From: Butyrivibrio hungatei NK4A153
GTDB taxonomy: Bacteria > Bacillota > Clostridia > Lachnospirales > Lachnospiraceae
Length of the DNA: 64,000 bases
Assembly (NCBI RefSeq): GCF_000424465.1
Contig: NZ_AUJY01000001.1
Location: forward strand, 39,578-103,577
Direction of reading: 5' to 3'
The notes beneath the pieces were generated by a model that was not told the origin of the DNA, ran no database searches, and saw only the letters and a list, made by a program, of their open reading frames with translations. Within the stretch, counting starts at the first letter, position 1; every line of letters begins with the position of its first letter. The position numbers and the translations under genes were made by a program. Below, piece after piece: positions 17,626-26,634 of the stretch.

Positions 17626-19271
17626 TAACTATCAACAATGTTGCTAAAGAGTACAAAAAAGGCACTAAGTTTGAAGATATAGCTAAAGAGTATCAGTCTG
17701 AGTGCAAGTACAGGATCGCGGCAGTTCTTTTTAACGGTAAGATAAGAGAACTGATGAAGGAAGTAAAAAAGGACGGAGAGGTTTCTTTCCTTACTTACGG
17801 AGATAATATAGGTCACAAGACCATGAGAAGAACCGCAGTTATGATGTTTGTGAAGGCGATAAGGGACGTTGCGGGCAAGGATGAGGCTTCTGCCGCAAAG
17901 ATTGAATTCCTTATTTCTAACAGCTATTACTGCACACTTCATGGTAAGACCGAAGTTACAGATGAGCTTGTAAAAAAGATATCCGACAGATTTCAGGAGC
18001 TCATCGATCAGAAGATTCCGATAACAAAGAGCGTTTATCCGATCGACGATGCCATCGAACTTTTTAAGAAGATGGGCATGGCGGATAAGGTCGCTTTACT
18101 TAAATACAGAAGAAGTTCAGAGATCAATATATATAAGCTTGAGGATTTCTATGACTATTTTTATGGTTATATGCTCCCCAACACTTCATATATTGAGAAT
18201 TATAAGATATCAAGGCGCGATGACGGCATTATGCTGACACTTCCTTCACGGATGTGTCCGGATAAGCTTATCATGTCGGAGCCCAGAGAGAAGCTTTTTA
18301 ATACCATGAAGCTTGCAAGCGACTGGGGAAGAATGATGGGAATCGACAATGTCGGTGACCTTAATAACCGTGTTTGCGAGGGCAGGATCAACGAGATGAT
18401 ACTTATTCAGGAATCTCTTCAGGAGAGAAGAATAGGTGAGATTGCGCAGCGAATCCAGGAGCGCAAGGATGTAAAGTTTGTTATGATCGCAGGCCCGAGT
18501 TCATCCGGAAAGACGAGTTTTGCAAACAGACTCTCAATCCAGCTTAGAACTTACGGACTTAATCCGCATCCCATAAGCCTTGACGATTATTTTGTAAACA
18601 GAGAATTTACGCCGCTTAACGAGGACGGAAGCTACAACTTTGAGTGTCTGGGAGCCATGGATATAGAGAAGTTTAATGCGGATATGTCAGCTCTTTTGCG
18701 CGGAGAAGAAATAGAACTTCCCGAGTTTAATTTCATTACGGGTAAAAGAGAAATGAATGGCAATTTCCTTAAACTTGGAGAGAACGACATTCTTGTTATC
18801 GAGGGTATTCACGGCCTTAACGAGAAGATGTCTTATGCACTTCCCGCAGAGTCCAAGTTTAAGATTTATATCAGTGCGCTCACAACACTCAGCATCGATT
18901 CACACAACAGAATTCCCACAACGGACGGAAGGCTGCTCAGACGAATTGTCAGAGATGCAAGGACAAGGGGCGCTTCGGCAAAGAAGACTATCAGCATGTG
19001 GGCGTCTGTTCGTGCAGGTGAAGAGGAGAATATTTTCCCGTTCCAGGAGGAAGCGGACGAAATGTTTAACTCGGCGCAGATATATGAACTTGCGGTAATC
19101 AAGCCTTACGCAGAGCCGCTTCTTTTCTCCATAGAAAAGGGAGAGCCTGAGTACTATGAGGCAAAGAGACTTCTTAAGTTCCTTGATTACTTTGTAAGTG
19201 TAGACAGCTCAATGCTTCCGAGAAACTCAATATGCAGAGAGTTTGTCGGCGGAAGCTGCTTTAAGGTTTGA
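17616..19271 (+). CDS. TGS-domain nucleoside kinase (uridine kinase-like)
   Basis: A 551-residue soluble protein. Residues about 1-70 form a TGS-like fold, and residues about 70-200 a region related to the N-terminal editing part of threonyl-tRNA synthetase. From about 285 there is a uridine kinase / phosphoribulokinase P-loop domain: VMIAGPSSSGKTSFANRL (Walker A), SLDDYFVNREFTP, ILVIEGIHGLN, and the lid RRIVRDARTRGASAKKT. It probably phosphorylates a nucleoside, but the substrate is not proven. AGGAGG lies 7 nt before the ATG, and the 10-bp overlap with trmK suggests coupled translation. Confidence 0.88.
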   Translation: MPIITINNVAKEYKKGTKFEDIAKEYQSECKYRIAAVLFNGKIRELMKEVKKDGEVSFLTYGDNIGHKTMRRTAVMMFVKAIRDVAGKDEASAAKIEFLISNSYYCTLHGKTEVTDELVKKISDRFQELIDQKIPITKSVYPIDDAIELFKKMGMADKVALLKYRRSSEINIYKLEDFYDYFYGYMLPNTSYIENYKISRRDDGIMLTLPSRMCPDKLIMSEPREKLFNTMKLASDWGRMMGIDNVGDLNNRVCEGRINEMILIQESLQERRIGEIAQRIQERKDVKFVMIAGPSSSGKTSFANRLSIQLRTYGLNPHPISLDDYFVNREFTPLNEDGSYNFECLGAMDIEKFNADMSALLRGEEIELPEFNFITGKREMNGNFLKLGENDILVIEGIHGLNEKMSYALPAESKFKIYISALTTLSIDSHNRIPTTDGRLLRRIVRDARTRGASAKKTISMWASVRAGEEENIFPFQEEADEMFNSAQIYELAVIKPYAEPLLFSIEKGEPEYYEAKRLLKFLDYFVSVDSSMLPRNSICREFVGGSCFKV

Positions 19272-19276
19272 CGATA

Positions 19277-20326
19277 ATGAAATATTGTAAGGAATATTGG
19301 GATGATGTGAGGCTTGTAGCCGGCAGCATTCCCGAAATAGACAAACTGTATAACAAGAAAATACTTATCACGGGCGCAACAGGGATGCTCTGTTCACCCG
19401 TGGTTGACATTATTTCTCTTTTAAACAGGGAAAAGAACGCAGGCATAGAGCTTACGATTGCAGGAAGAAGTGAGCAAAGATGCAGCGACAGATTTAAAGG
19501 CGCGCTTGATGACAGCGATTATAAGTTTGTGAAGTATGATGCAAACAGCGTAGCTAAGCTTGATGTTAAGGCGGACTACATTATTCACGGTGCAAGTAAC
19601 GCTGACAACAGAAGGTTTTTGAAAGAGCCTGTGGAGACTCTTTTGTCCAATATCATAGGACTTAAGGCACTTCTTGATCTGGCGGCCGATAATAAGGGTA
19701 GCAGGCTTTTATTTGTTTCTTCCAGTGAAGTTTACGGAAACAGAGAGCGCTTTTCTTATGCGGTGGATGGCGAGATCGCTGAGGATGAGTACGGATATGT
19801 TGATATCTTAAGTTCCAGATCGTGTTATCCATCGGGGAAGAGAGCGGCTGAGAGTCTGTGTGCAAGCTACATAGACGAGTATGATGTCGATGCCGTTATA
19901 GTAAGACCCGGGTACATTTACGGGCCTACGATTTCTAAGACCGACAGCAGGGCGTCTGCGGCATTTACGCTTGATGCGGCTTCGGGAAGAAATATTGTTA
20001 TGAAGAGCAAGGGCGAGCAGCTAAGATCGTACTGCTACATGCTTGACTGTGCCTCGGCTCTTTTAAGTGTCTTGGTAAAAGGAGAATGCGGCGAAGCATA
20101 CAATATCTCAAACAAAGACTCGATCGTCTCCATAAAAGACGTGGCCGAGTGCCTTGCTGAGAAAAGTGGCGTTAAGGTAGTGTTTGAGATACCTTCGGAA
20201 GAGGAGAAAAAGAGCTTTAATCCGATGAAAAATTCGGTTCTTGATGCAACAAAGCTTGAGAGTCTTGGGTGGAAAGCTTATTTCGGACTTGAAGAGGGAA
20301 TAGAGAGAACACTGAAGTTCTTGTGA
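19277..20326 (+). CDS. NAD-dependent epimerase/dehydratase (extended SDR)
   Basis: A 349-residue extended short-chain dehydrogenase. The Rossmann motif ITGATGMLCSPV replaces the usual GxxGxxG pattern. The catalytic region has VSSSEVYGNRE, SCYPSGKRAAESL (the usual YxxxK) and IVRPGYIYGPT, as in UDP-glucuronate decarboxylase and dTDP-glucose dehydratase relatives. The substrate is probably a nucleotide sugar, not specified. The frame is open from TTG 19268 inside the previous gene, but ATG 19277 with AAGG 10 nt upstream is more likely. It closes the dgt-rpoD operon. Confidence 0.85.
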   Translation: MKYCKEYWDDVRLVAGSIPEIDKLYNKKILITGATGMLCSPVVDIISLLNREKNAGIELTIAGRSEQRCSDRFKGALDDSDYKFVKYDANSVAKLDVKADYIIHGASNADNRRFLKEPVETLLSNIIGLKALLDLAADNKGSRLLFVSSSEVYGNRERFSYAVDGEIAEDEYGYVDILSSRSCYPSGKRAAESLCASYIDEYDVDAVIVRPGYIYGPTISKTDSRASAAFTLDAASGRNIVMKSKGEQLRSYCYMLDCASALLSVLVKGECGEAYNISNKDSIVSIKDVAECLAEKSGVKVVFEIPSEEEKKSFNPMKNSVLDATKLESLGWKAYFGLEEGIERTLKFL

Positions 20327-20339
20327 TGACTATATAAAG

Positions 20340-20370
20340 AAGCTCCGCGAAGATGCGGAGCTTTAATTTT
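20340..20370. terminator. Terminator between convergent genes
   Basis: AAGCTCCGC (20340-20348) pairs perfectly with GCGGAGCTT (20355-20363), followed by TAATTTT. A-rich sequence on the other side lets it also serve the minus-strand gene. Confidence 0.85.
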
Positions 20371-21079
20371 ATGGAATATCAATATCGCTGACAGGAAGGC
20401 ATATGCACGAACCGTCGGATTTCTGTAGGAGAATTCCGTGGTAGTGTCCGGTGGCGTCGAATAATCCGCTTCCGGACATTCCTTCCTCAACTTCGCACAT
20501 GCAGTAGATGACATCGTGACCGATCAACGGATTAAATACCGAGGGAGTGTCGACGATTCCCTGTGATGCCGAATTTGTAAGCGTATCTATTATGAATATT
20601 TTTTCTTCACAATCGGGAAGATTCTTGGAAGGACGCACGCTTTGATAAGAAGGTGAGTCTTTTTTCTTTGCGTTTTTTACTAGTGAGTTATCAACTTCGA
20701 TGAGAGCGATGTCTTTTACATCATCTCTGAAAGTTACCGTGCCTTCGCATGTTACGCCGTCGAAGAAAGTGAGGTTGCAGTTTTCTATGTCGGCAACGTG
20801 TGATGCGGTCAGTATCTTTATCTTTTTACCCGTGATCTCCCAGATGTTACCGCTTCCCATGTAGTCGCCCGATTCAATGCGGACCGACGAGGGGAGAACA
20901 GTGTCGTATGCGGCATTTATGTCTGCGTTTTTTACCGGGATCTCTTTTGTCATATAACGCTTTATCGGCTTGTTATCATCGTGAAAAATCCGGATGAGAA
21001 GCGGGATTGCAACGATAATTACAAGAACCGCGATCGGTATAAAAAAAATTTTTTTATTTTTTAATTTTTCTTGCAACAT
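20369..21079 (-). CDS. Membrane-anchored trypsin-like serine protease
   Basis: A 236-residue protein with an N-terminal membrane anchor at about residues 10-30 (FFIPIAVLVIIVAIPLLIRI) and an external trypsin fold. The triad is visible as LTASHVADIE (His), DVKDIALIEV (Asp) and EEGMSGSGLFD (Ser). No PDZ domain follows, so it is shorter than HtrA/DegP proteases. It is the only protein gene on the minus strand in the first 37 kb and is divergent from the vWA lipoprotein gene, with 74 bp between starts. GAAGGAACGG precedes the start. Confidence 0.83.
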   Translation of the reverse strand: MLQEKLKNKKIFFIPIAVLVIIVAIPLLIRIFHDDNKPIKRYMTKEIPVKNADINAAYDTVLPSSVRIESGDYMGSGNIWEITGKKIKILTASHVADIENCNLTFFDGVTCEGTVTFRDDVKDIALIEVDNSLVKNAKKKDSPSYQSVRPSKNLPDCEEKIFIIDTLTNSASQGIVDTPSVFNPLIGHDVIYCMCEVEEGMSGSGLFDATGHYHGILLQKSDGSCICLPVSDIDIP

Positions 21080-21153
21080 TTTCCGTTCCTTCGTTGTGTA
21101 TAAAGTAAAGCAGCCAAATTATTATAACAAAAAAGCTGCACGGAGGGAAAATT

Positions 21154-22767
21154 ATGAAAAAGACATTTAAAAGAGGTATTAATGGAATTGTGAGCATGGC
21201 GCTTGCAACAAGCTTACTTGTAGGATGCGGCGGAGCAAACAGTGCACCTGCGGCAGATGCGGAGAACCCGTCGTATTCCGATAAGTCAAGCGGATACGAT
21301 CTTAATTCGGCGGAGCCCGTCGAGGGAATGTGCGAAACTTGTGATGACACGGGATTTGTGGAGTATCCGATCGAGAATAATGAGACATACGAAAAGCCCG
21401 ATGAGAACGGCGCAACGCTGGTTAGTACCAATCCGCTCTCGACATTTGCGATGGACGTTGACACGGCATCTTATGCAAATGTAAGAAGAATGATCGAAGA
21501 CGGATACGGAAAAGGCAACATTCCTGCGGATGCGGTAAGACCCGAGGAGTTTTTGAATTATTTTTCATATGACCTTAATGCACCGAAGAACGGCGATGCA
21601 TTCGGCATAACAACAGAGATCTCGGATTGCCCTTGGAACAAAGACCACAAGATGATGTTCGTGGGGTTAAAAACGGGAGATATAAATACAGAAAAGCTTC
21701 CCAAGAGTAATCTTGTTTTCCTGATCGATGTATCGGGTTCCATGCGCTCTGATGACAAGCTTCCGCTTCTTAAAAAGAGCATGAATGAGTTTGTCGACAA
21801 TTACACGGGCGAGGGCACGGTATCTGTCGTTACATATTCGGGCGAAGAAAAAGTAGTCCTTGAGGGTGAGGAGCTTAAGAACAAGGATAAGATAAAGAGA
21901 GCCATTAACAGTCTCAGCGCAAACGGATGCACCAACGGACAGAGCGGAATGGAGAGAGCTTACCGGATTGCGGCCGATAACTTTGTTGAAGGCGGCGTAA
22001 ACAGAGTTATTATGGCAACTGACGGTGATCTCAACGTTGGAATATCGGATCCTGATGAACTTGAGAATTTTATAAAAGAGAAAAAAGATACAGGTGTATT
22101 TTTGTCGGTACTTGGCTTTGGTACAGGCAACTTTAAGGATGCGAGTATGCAGAGACTAGCTGATTGCGGAAACGGAAACTATTCATATATCGATTCAATG
22201 ATGGAAGCAAAGAAGGTTCTTGTTGAAGAGATGAGCTCAACTATGGTTACCGTTGCAAAAGATGCAAAGATTCAGGTTGAGTTTAACCCCGCAAAGGTAA
22301 ACAGCTACAGGCTTATCGGATATGAAAACAGACAGCTTGACGCCGCAGATTTTAACGATGATAAGAAGGACGGCGGAGAGGTAGGCGCAGGTCACAGCGT
22401 TATCGCACTATATGAGATCACTACCGCGGACAGTGCGAAAGCGATTGACTTAAAGTATCAGGAAGGCGATAAAAAGGACTATGGCAATGAGTATGCTACC
22501 GTAAACGTAAGATACAAGGAACCCGAAGGCTCTGAGTCAAAGCTTTCAAGCTACGCCGTATCAGATGCGGATGTTAAGGCTGCAACCGATAACATGAAGT
22601 TTGCGCAGATCGTTGCGGAGTTTTCACTTATTCTTTCTGACAGCGATTATAAGGGCGATGCAAGCTATGATCACGTTATCGATACTTATGCAGAGATAAA
22701 TAACAAAGACGAGTACAAGGATGAGTTCATTCAGCTTGTAAGGATGGTGGCTAAGAGAGCGCTGTAA
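21154..22767 (+). CDS. vWA-domain lipoprotein (YfbK-like)
   Basis: A 537-residue surface lipoprotein. The signal ends in the lipobox LLVGC at about residue 25. A YfbK-type N-terminal segment (STFAMDVDTASYANVRRMI) is followed by a von Willebrand A domain with the MIDAS motif FLIDVSGSMRSDD and a C-terminal DUF3520-like region (YENRQLDAADFND, VGAGHSVIALYEI). It probably binds a partner protein through a metal ion. It is followed 60 bp later by an ECF sigma gene and its putative anti-sigma, so the three may share regulation. Strong CGGAGGG site before ATG. Confidence 0.9.
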   Translation: MKKTFKRGINGIVSMALATSLLVGCGGANSAPAADAENPSYSDKSSGYDLNSAEPVEGMCETCDDTGFVEYPIENNETYEKPDENGATLVSTNPLSTFAMDVDTASYANVRRMIEDGYGKGNIPADAVRPEEFLNYFSYDLNAPKNGDAFGITTEISDCPWNKDHKMMFVGLKTGDINTEKLPKSNLVFLIDVSGSMRSDDKLPLLKKSMNEFVDNYTGEGTVSVVTYSGEEKVVLEGEELKNKDKIKRAINSLSANGCTNGQSGMERAYRIAADNFVEGGVNRVIMATDGDLNVGISDPDELENFIKEKKDTGVFLSVLGFGTGNFKDASMQRLADCGNGNYSYIDSMMEAKKVLVEEMSSTMVTVAKDAKIQVEFNPAKVNSYRLIGYENRQLDAADFNDDKKDGGEVGAGHSVIALYEITTADSAKAIDLKYQEGDKKDYGNEYATVNVRYKEPEGSESKLSSYAVSDADVKAATDNMKFAQIVAEFSLILSDSDYKGDASYDHVIDTYAEINNKDEYKDEFIQLVRMVAKRAL

Positions 22768-22827
22768 ATGATATAATTATCATGTTACCGCTAATTCTTT
22801 TACTTGGTTTCGATATCGGGTGATAGC

Positions 22828-23310
22828 ATGGGAAAAAGCAGGGATAGGGCGGCAACTCTTTTGGAAAAATACGGTAATGCCATACTTAGGACGGCGTATT
22901 CATACCTTCACAATATGGAGGATGCGGAAGATATTTTGCAGGATACGCTTATACAGTATCTTAAATCCGACTCTGAGTACAATGACGAGGAGCATGAGAA
23001 GGCATGGCTGCTGCGGGTTGCCATAAATCTTAGCAAGAACAAAGTAAAATACAATAAAGTCCGGGAGACCGATGAGCTGATGGAAGAGCTGGTTTCCGAG
23101 GAAAAAGAGGAATTGTCTTTTGTCTGGGAAGCTGTAAAAACCCTTCCTGAGAAGTACGCTGAAGTTATTCATCTGTACTATCAGGAGGGGTATCAAACCG
23201 CTGATATTGCGGGAATATTGAATAAAAAAGAATCTACCGTCAGGTCGGACCTGAAGCGGGCGCGAGAGAAGTTAAAAGAAATTTTGAAGGAGGGATATGA
23301 CTTTGAGTAA
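22828..23310 (+). CDS. ECF-type RNA polymerase sigma factor
   Basis: A 160-residue sigma-70 family protein with only region 2 (YLHNMEDAEDILQDTLIQYL) and region 4 (LPEKYAEVIHLYYQEGYQTADIA, RSDLKRAREKLKE). The open frame reaches back to TTG 22804, but ATG 22828 has GGGTGA 5-10 nt upstream and fits the family start. It overlaps the downstream transmembrane gene by 14 bp, the usual layout for a sigma and its anti-sigma. Confidence 0.9.
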   Translation: MGKSRDRAATLLEKYGNAILRTAYSYLHNMEDAEDILQDTLIQYLKSDSEYNDEEHEKAWLLRVAINLSKNKVKYNKVRETDELMEELVSEEKEELSFVWEAVKTLPEKYAEVIHLYYQEGYQTADIAGILNKKESTVRSDLKRAREKLKEILKEGYDFE

Positions 23311-24247
23311 ATACAATGAGTTAATGCAGAATATAGTCGTTACTGAAGATATGAAAAGCCGAATCCTTCGAAATATCGAGCTCGAGCTTGACGGAACGGA
23401 TGTATTTGGCGGAGAAAAAAGAGACCGCAGTAGCGAAAACGGAATTGGAAGTAACGGCGGCGGTAGCAACGATATCGAAAAGGTAATTTCCATAGATGAG
23501 GCAGATAACGAGAAGAAAATCCGTAACTTTGGAGATTCACTGCGCGGAAGATGGGCGACTTATGTGGCCGCTGCGCTTGTTTTTATCCTAAGTGGAATTG
23601 TTGTAAAAAGCATTATCGGCGATCCCAGCCACAGCAGCAGTACCGCCGTAATGAGTGAAGACAGCTATAAACCTAAGCCCGCACCCACGGTAACGGAAGA
23701 AGCAGCTGCAAGCGAGGAGCCTGTGGATGCGGCAGAAGCGATTGAGGGTGATGCAAGTGCTGACAGTGCTGTTAAGGCAGCAGGAGAAGCGGAAGTCAAA
23801 GATGATGCTGCTATTCAGAGTGGTGCGAGATTTGAGTACGAGGAGAAAGTGACTCTTGTTAAAGAATATTCGGCTGATAAAAAGCTTTCTGTGTTCCATA
23901 TTGCGCAGGTAAAGAATGCATCGGAAAAAGATGCCGAACTGTCATGTTATACCGAGTGCTATCAGGGAAATGAGAAGTTGCAACAGATTTATTCCGGCGA
24001 GAATATGACGGGAAAAACAATGGGAATAAATGAGACTTATGGCATAATCATTGGATATTCTTTGAAAAATGATACGGATGATGTAAGTTTTGTTGTGATT
24101 GATAGGAACAGTCCCGATAAGAAAGTGCTTTTTGAAAAGACATATACAATGGATGAACTTAAGGGGAATTCCTCGGTTCTGCCTTCGGATTACATCGAGG
24201 AAGAGCAGCTTGGTGGGTTGTTTGATGAAGGTGTGAAAACCAAATAG
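23297..24247 (+). CDS. Putative anti-sigma factor, single-pass membrane protein
   Basis: A 316-residue protein overlapping the ECF sigma gene. Residues 1-75 should be cytoplasmic and start SKYNELMQNIVVTEDMKSRIL, as in short anti-sigma domains. One membrane segment lies at about residues 85-105 (WATYVAAALVFILSGIVV). The outer part begins with a low-complexity Ala/Glu linker (about 120-175) and ends in a beta-rich domain (VFHIAQVKNASEKDAEL). AAGGAGG precedes the ATG. Assignment rests on position and topology; no zinc-binding anti-sigma motif is seen. Confidence 0.75.
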   Translation: MTLSKYNELMQNIVVTEDMKSRILRNIELELDGTDVFGGEKRDRSSENGIGSNGGGSNDIEKVISIDEADNEKKIRNFGDSLRGRWATYVAAALVFILSGIVVKSIIGDPSHSSSTAVMSEDSYKPKPAPTVTEEAAASEEPVDAAEAIEGDASADSAVKAAGEAEVKDDAAIQSGARFEYEEKVTLVKEYSADKKLSVFHIAQVKNASEKDAELSCYTECYQGNEKLQQIYSGENMTGKTMGINETYGIIIGYSLKNDTDDVSFVVIDRNSPDKKVLFEKTYTMDELKGNSSVLPSDYIEEEQLGGLFDEGVKTK

Positions 24248-24258
24248 TTTTAAATAAA

Positions 24259-24295
24259 AATAGCAATCTTCCAAGAAGATTGCTATTTCTTTTCT
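24259..24295 (+). terminator. Terminator of the sigma/anti-sigma operon
   Basis: AATAGCAATCTTC (24259-24271) pairs perfectly with GAAGATTGCTATT (24275-24287), loop CAA, then TCTTTTCT. It lies just beyond the 3' end of rnpB on the other strand and could also stop that transcript. Confidence 0.9.
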
Positions 24296-24303
24296 CTTTA
24301 AGA

Positions 24304-24650
24304 GTAGGACTGTAAGCCGGGTTATGTCGTGGATGATCATCTATCTAGGACTGTCGTCGCCGACAGCCTCAAGCGACCCACCTGAAAGCGAACCGGGCCG
24401 GCTCATGGCTTTCTTTTCGGTCTTGCTTCGGATGAGGTTTACATGGCTACCGGTGTTACCACCGGCACGGTAGTCTCTTACACTGCCTTTCCACCCTTAC
24501 CAAGCAGAGCTTGGCGGTTTCTTTCTGTTGCACTGTCTCGGGAGTTGCCTCCGCCAGACGTTATCTGGCATCCTGCCCTGTGAAGCCCGGACTTTCCTCT
24601 CCCATGCCCTTTCGTTTGCATGGCAGCGATCATCTATCCTACTCAGTCCT
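24304..24650 (-). ncRNA. rnpB: RNase P RNA (class A)
   Basis: Read on the minus strand, this holds the conserved core GAGGAAAGTCCGGGCTTCAC and CAGGGCAGGATGCC near the 5' end, AAGGGTGGAAAGGCAGTG and GAGACTACCG in the middle, and CAGGTGGGTCGCTTGAGGC and ATAACCCGGCTTACA at the 3' end. The terminal helix P1 pairs AGGACTG with CAGTCCT. The length of about 347 nt fits class A. It is the catalytic RNA that matures tRNA 5' ends. Confidence 0.96.
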
Positions 24651-24652
24651 AT

Positions 24653-24680
24653 ATAATACCATAAAATCAATTTTTTACAA
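24653..24680 (-). promoter_or_regulatory. Promoter of rnpB
   Basis: On the minus strand TTGTAA (24675-24680) and TATTAT (24653-24658) are 16 bp apart, directly ahead of the RNA 5' end. The rest of 24681-24866 shows no clear feature. Confidence 0.6.
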
Positions 24681-24866
24681 CAACTTTTGCAATACCAAAC
24701 TTAAAGCCATATGATAAAATTAGTTAAGCATGAAAGTGCTTACATCAGGTCAAGATTTGCAAGTTTTTTATATAAAAACGAGCAGACACGGAAAATATTT
24801 TCAAGTATCATAGCTATAACCAGAAAATTATTTTGATACTGCAATCGGCAGTGGAATGGAGATGCT

Positions 24867-25730
24867 ATGGAACTTAGAACTGCATGTTCTCCCAGAGATG
24901 AGAAGAACTACGATACTTCAAGGCTTAGGGAAGAATTCCTTATTGATGACCTTTTTAAGCCGGATGAGATCAAACTTGTATATAGTCAGATTGATAGGAT
25001 TATTACCGGATCGGCTGTTCCTGTTAAGGAGGAATTACATCTTACGGCAGGAGATGAGCTGAGAGCTGAATATTTTTTGCAGCGAAGGGAAATGGGCGTT
25101 ATCAATATTGGCGGAGCCGGTATGATCGTCATTGACGGCAAGAAGTATGATGTTGATTACAAACAGGGCATGTATATCGGAATGGGAGCAAGAGATATAT
25201 CTTTTGCAAGTAAAGAGGCTTCCAAGCCTGCCAAATTCTATATCAACAGCGCGCCTGCACATAAGACTTATCCCACAGTCCTCATTAAGAGAGAGGGAAC
25301 ACCTTCGGATGATGTTGTCATTATTAAAGATGAGAACAAGAAGGAACTGGGAAGCCTTGAACAGTCTAATCACAGAGTTATCAACAAATACATTCTCCCC
25401 GGTCAGGTTGAGTCATGTCAGCTTGAGATGGGTATGACGGAGCTCAAGCCCGGCAGTGTTTGGAACACGATGCCGTGCCACACTCACGATAGGAGAATGG
25501 AAGTTTATCTTTACTTTGACATCCCCGAGGATGCGCTCATTATGCACTTTATGGGAGAGCCTAGGGAGACGAGGCACATTGTAATGAGAAACGAGCAGGC
25601 AGTAATAAGTCCCAGTTGGTCTATTCATTCGGGATGCGGAACACAGGCGTACACATTCATTTGGGGTATGGTCGGAGAAAATCAGGATTTCGACGATATG
25701 GATGATTGTGATATGGCAGAGCTTAGATAA
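24867..25730 (+). CDS. kduI: 5-keto-4-deoxyuronate isomerase
   Basis: A 287-residue cupin-like zinc enzyme that converts 5-keto-4-deoxyuronate (DKI) to 2,5-diketo-3-deoxygluconate in the breakdown of unsaturated uronates from pectin or glycosaminoglycans. The zinc ligands are visible as PCHTHDRRMEV (His205, His207, Glu212) and SWSIHSGCG (His254). Length and start (MELRTACSPRDEKNY) match the family. It is the first gene of kduI-kduD-eda-kdgK. No polysaccharide lyase or transporter is encoded nearby. Confidence 0.96.
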   Translation: MELRTACSPRDEKNYDTSRLREEFLIDDLFKPDEIKLVYSQIDRIITGSAVPVKEELHLTAGDELRAEYFLQRREMGVINIGGAGMIVIDGKKYDVDYKQGMYIGMGARDISFASKEASKPAKFYINSAPAHKTYPTVLIKREGTPSDDVVIIKDENKKELGSLEQSNHRVINKYILPGQVESCQLEMGMTELKPGSVWNTMPCHTHDRRMEVYLYFDIPEDALIMHFMGEPRETRHIVMRNEQAVISPSWSIHSGCGTQAYTFIWGMVGENQDFDDMDDCDMAELR

Positions 25731-25744
25731 TTGGAGGTATAGAT

Positions 25745-26584
25745 ATGCAGGAATTTTTGAAGAATTTTTCACTTGAAGGCAAGGTGGCATGGGTCACAGG
25801 CGCTTCATACGGACTTGGCCTTGCTTATGCCGTAGCTTTTGCACAGAGCGGAGCTAAGGTGGTATTTAATGATATAAACCGTGAACTTGTTGACAAGGGA
25901 TTGGAAGAATATAGAAAATTCGGCATCGATGCATTCGGTGCGGTTTGTGATGTTACGAAGGAAGATCAGGTAAAGGATTTCGTTGCACAGGTTGAAAAAA
26001 ATGTCGGAACAATCGACATTCTTGTAAATAACGCCGGCATCATCAAGAGAATCCCCATGATCGATATGACCGTTGAACAGTGGAATCAGGTTATAGATGT
26101 TGACCTTACAGGTCCTTTTATCTGTTCCAAGGCAGTGCTTCCTGCTATGATTAAAAAGGGAAGCGGAAAGATTATAAATGCCTGTTCAATGATGTCTGAA
26201 TTCGGACGTGAGACAGTATCTGCTTATGCAGCAGCAAAGGGCGGACTTAAGATGCTCACCAGAAATATCTGTTCCGAATACGGCCAGTACAATATCCAGT
26301 GTAATGCCATAGGCCCCGGATATATTGCAACTCCTCAGACAGCTCCGCTCAGAGAGAAACAGCCTGACGGATCGATGCATCCTTTTGACAGATTCATTCG
26401 TTCCAAGACACCGGCTCAGAGATGGGGCAAGACAGAAGATCTTATGGGACTTGCAGTGTTCCTCGCTTCGCCTGCATCTGATTTCATTAATGGCCAGGTA
26501 ATCTATATCGACGGAGGAATTACGGCTTATATCGGACAGGATCCCGGCAATCTGGATCCGAGTAAGATGCAAGATGTGGATTGA
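25745..26584 (+). CDS. kduD: 2-deoxy-D-gluconate / 2,5-diketo-3-deoxygluconate dehydrogenase (SDR)
   Basis: A 279-residue classical short-chain dehydrogenase. The cofactor motif VTGASYGLGLAYAVAF and LVNNAGIIKR are followed by the catalytic Ser (NACSMMSEFG) and Tyr-Lys (SAYAAAKGGLKML). It should reduce the KduI product to 2-keto-3-deoxygluconate (KDG). GGAGG sits 8 nt before ATG and it is 14 bp after kduI. The sequence also resembles gluconate 5-dehydrogenases; the operon context favours KduD. Confidence 0.9.
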   Translation: MQEFLKNFSLEGKVAWVTGASYGLGLAYAVAFAQSGAKVVFNDINRELVDKGLEEYRKFGIDAFGAVCDVTKEDQVKDFVAQVEKNVGTIDILVNNAGIIKRIPMIDMTVEQWNQVIDVDLTGPFICSKAVLPAMIKKGSGKIINACSMMSEFGRETVSAYAAAKGGLKMLTRNICSEYGQYNIQCNAIGPGYIATPQTAPLREKQPDGSMHPFDRFIRSKTPAQRWGKTEDLMGLAVFLASPASDFINGQVIYIDGGITAYIGQDPGNLDPSKMQDVD

Positions 26585-26634
26585 TAACATCTTTTGTTTA
26601 GATCCATTAGTTTATAAAGAGAAAGGCGAAAGAA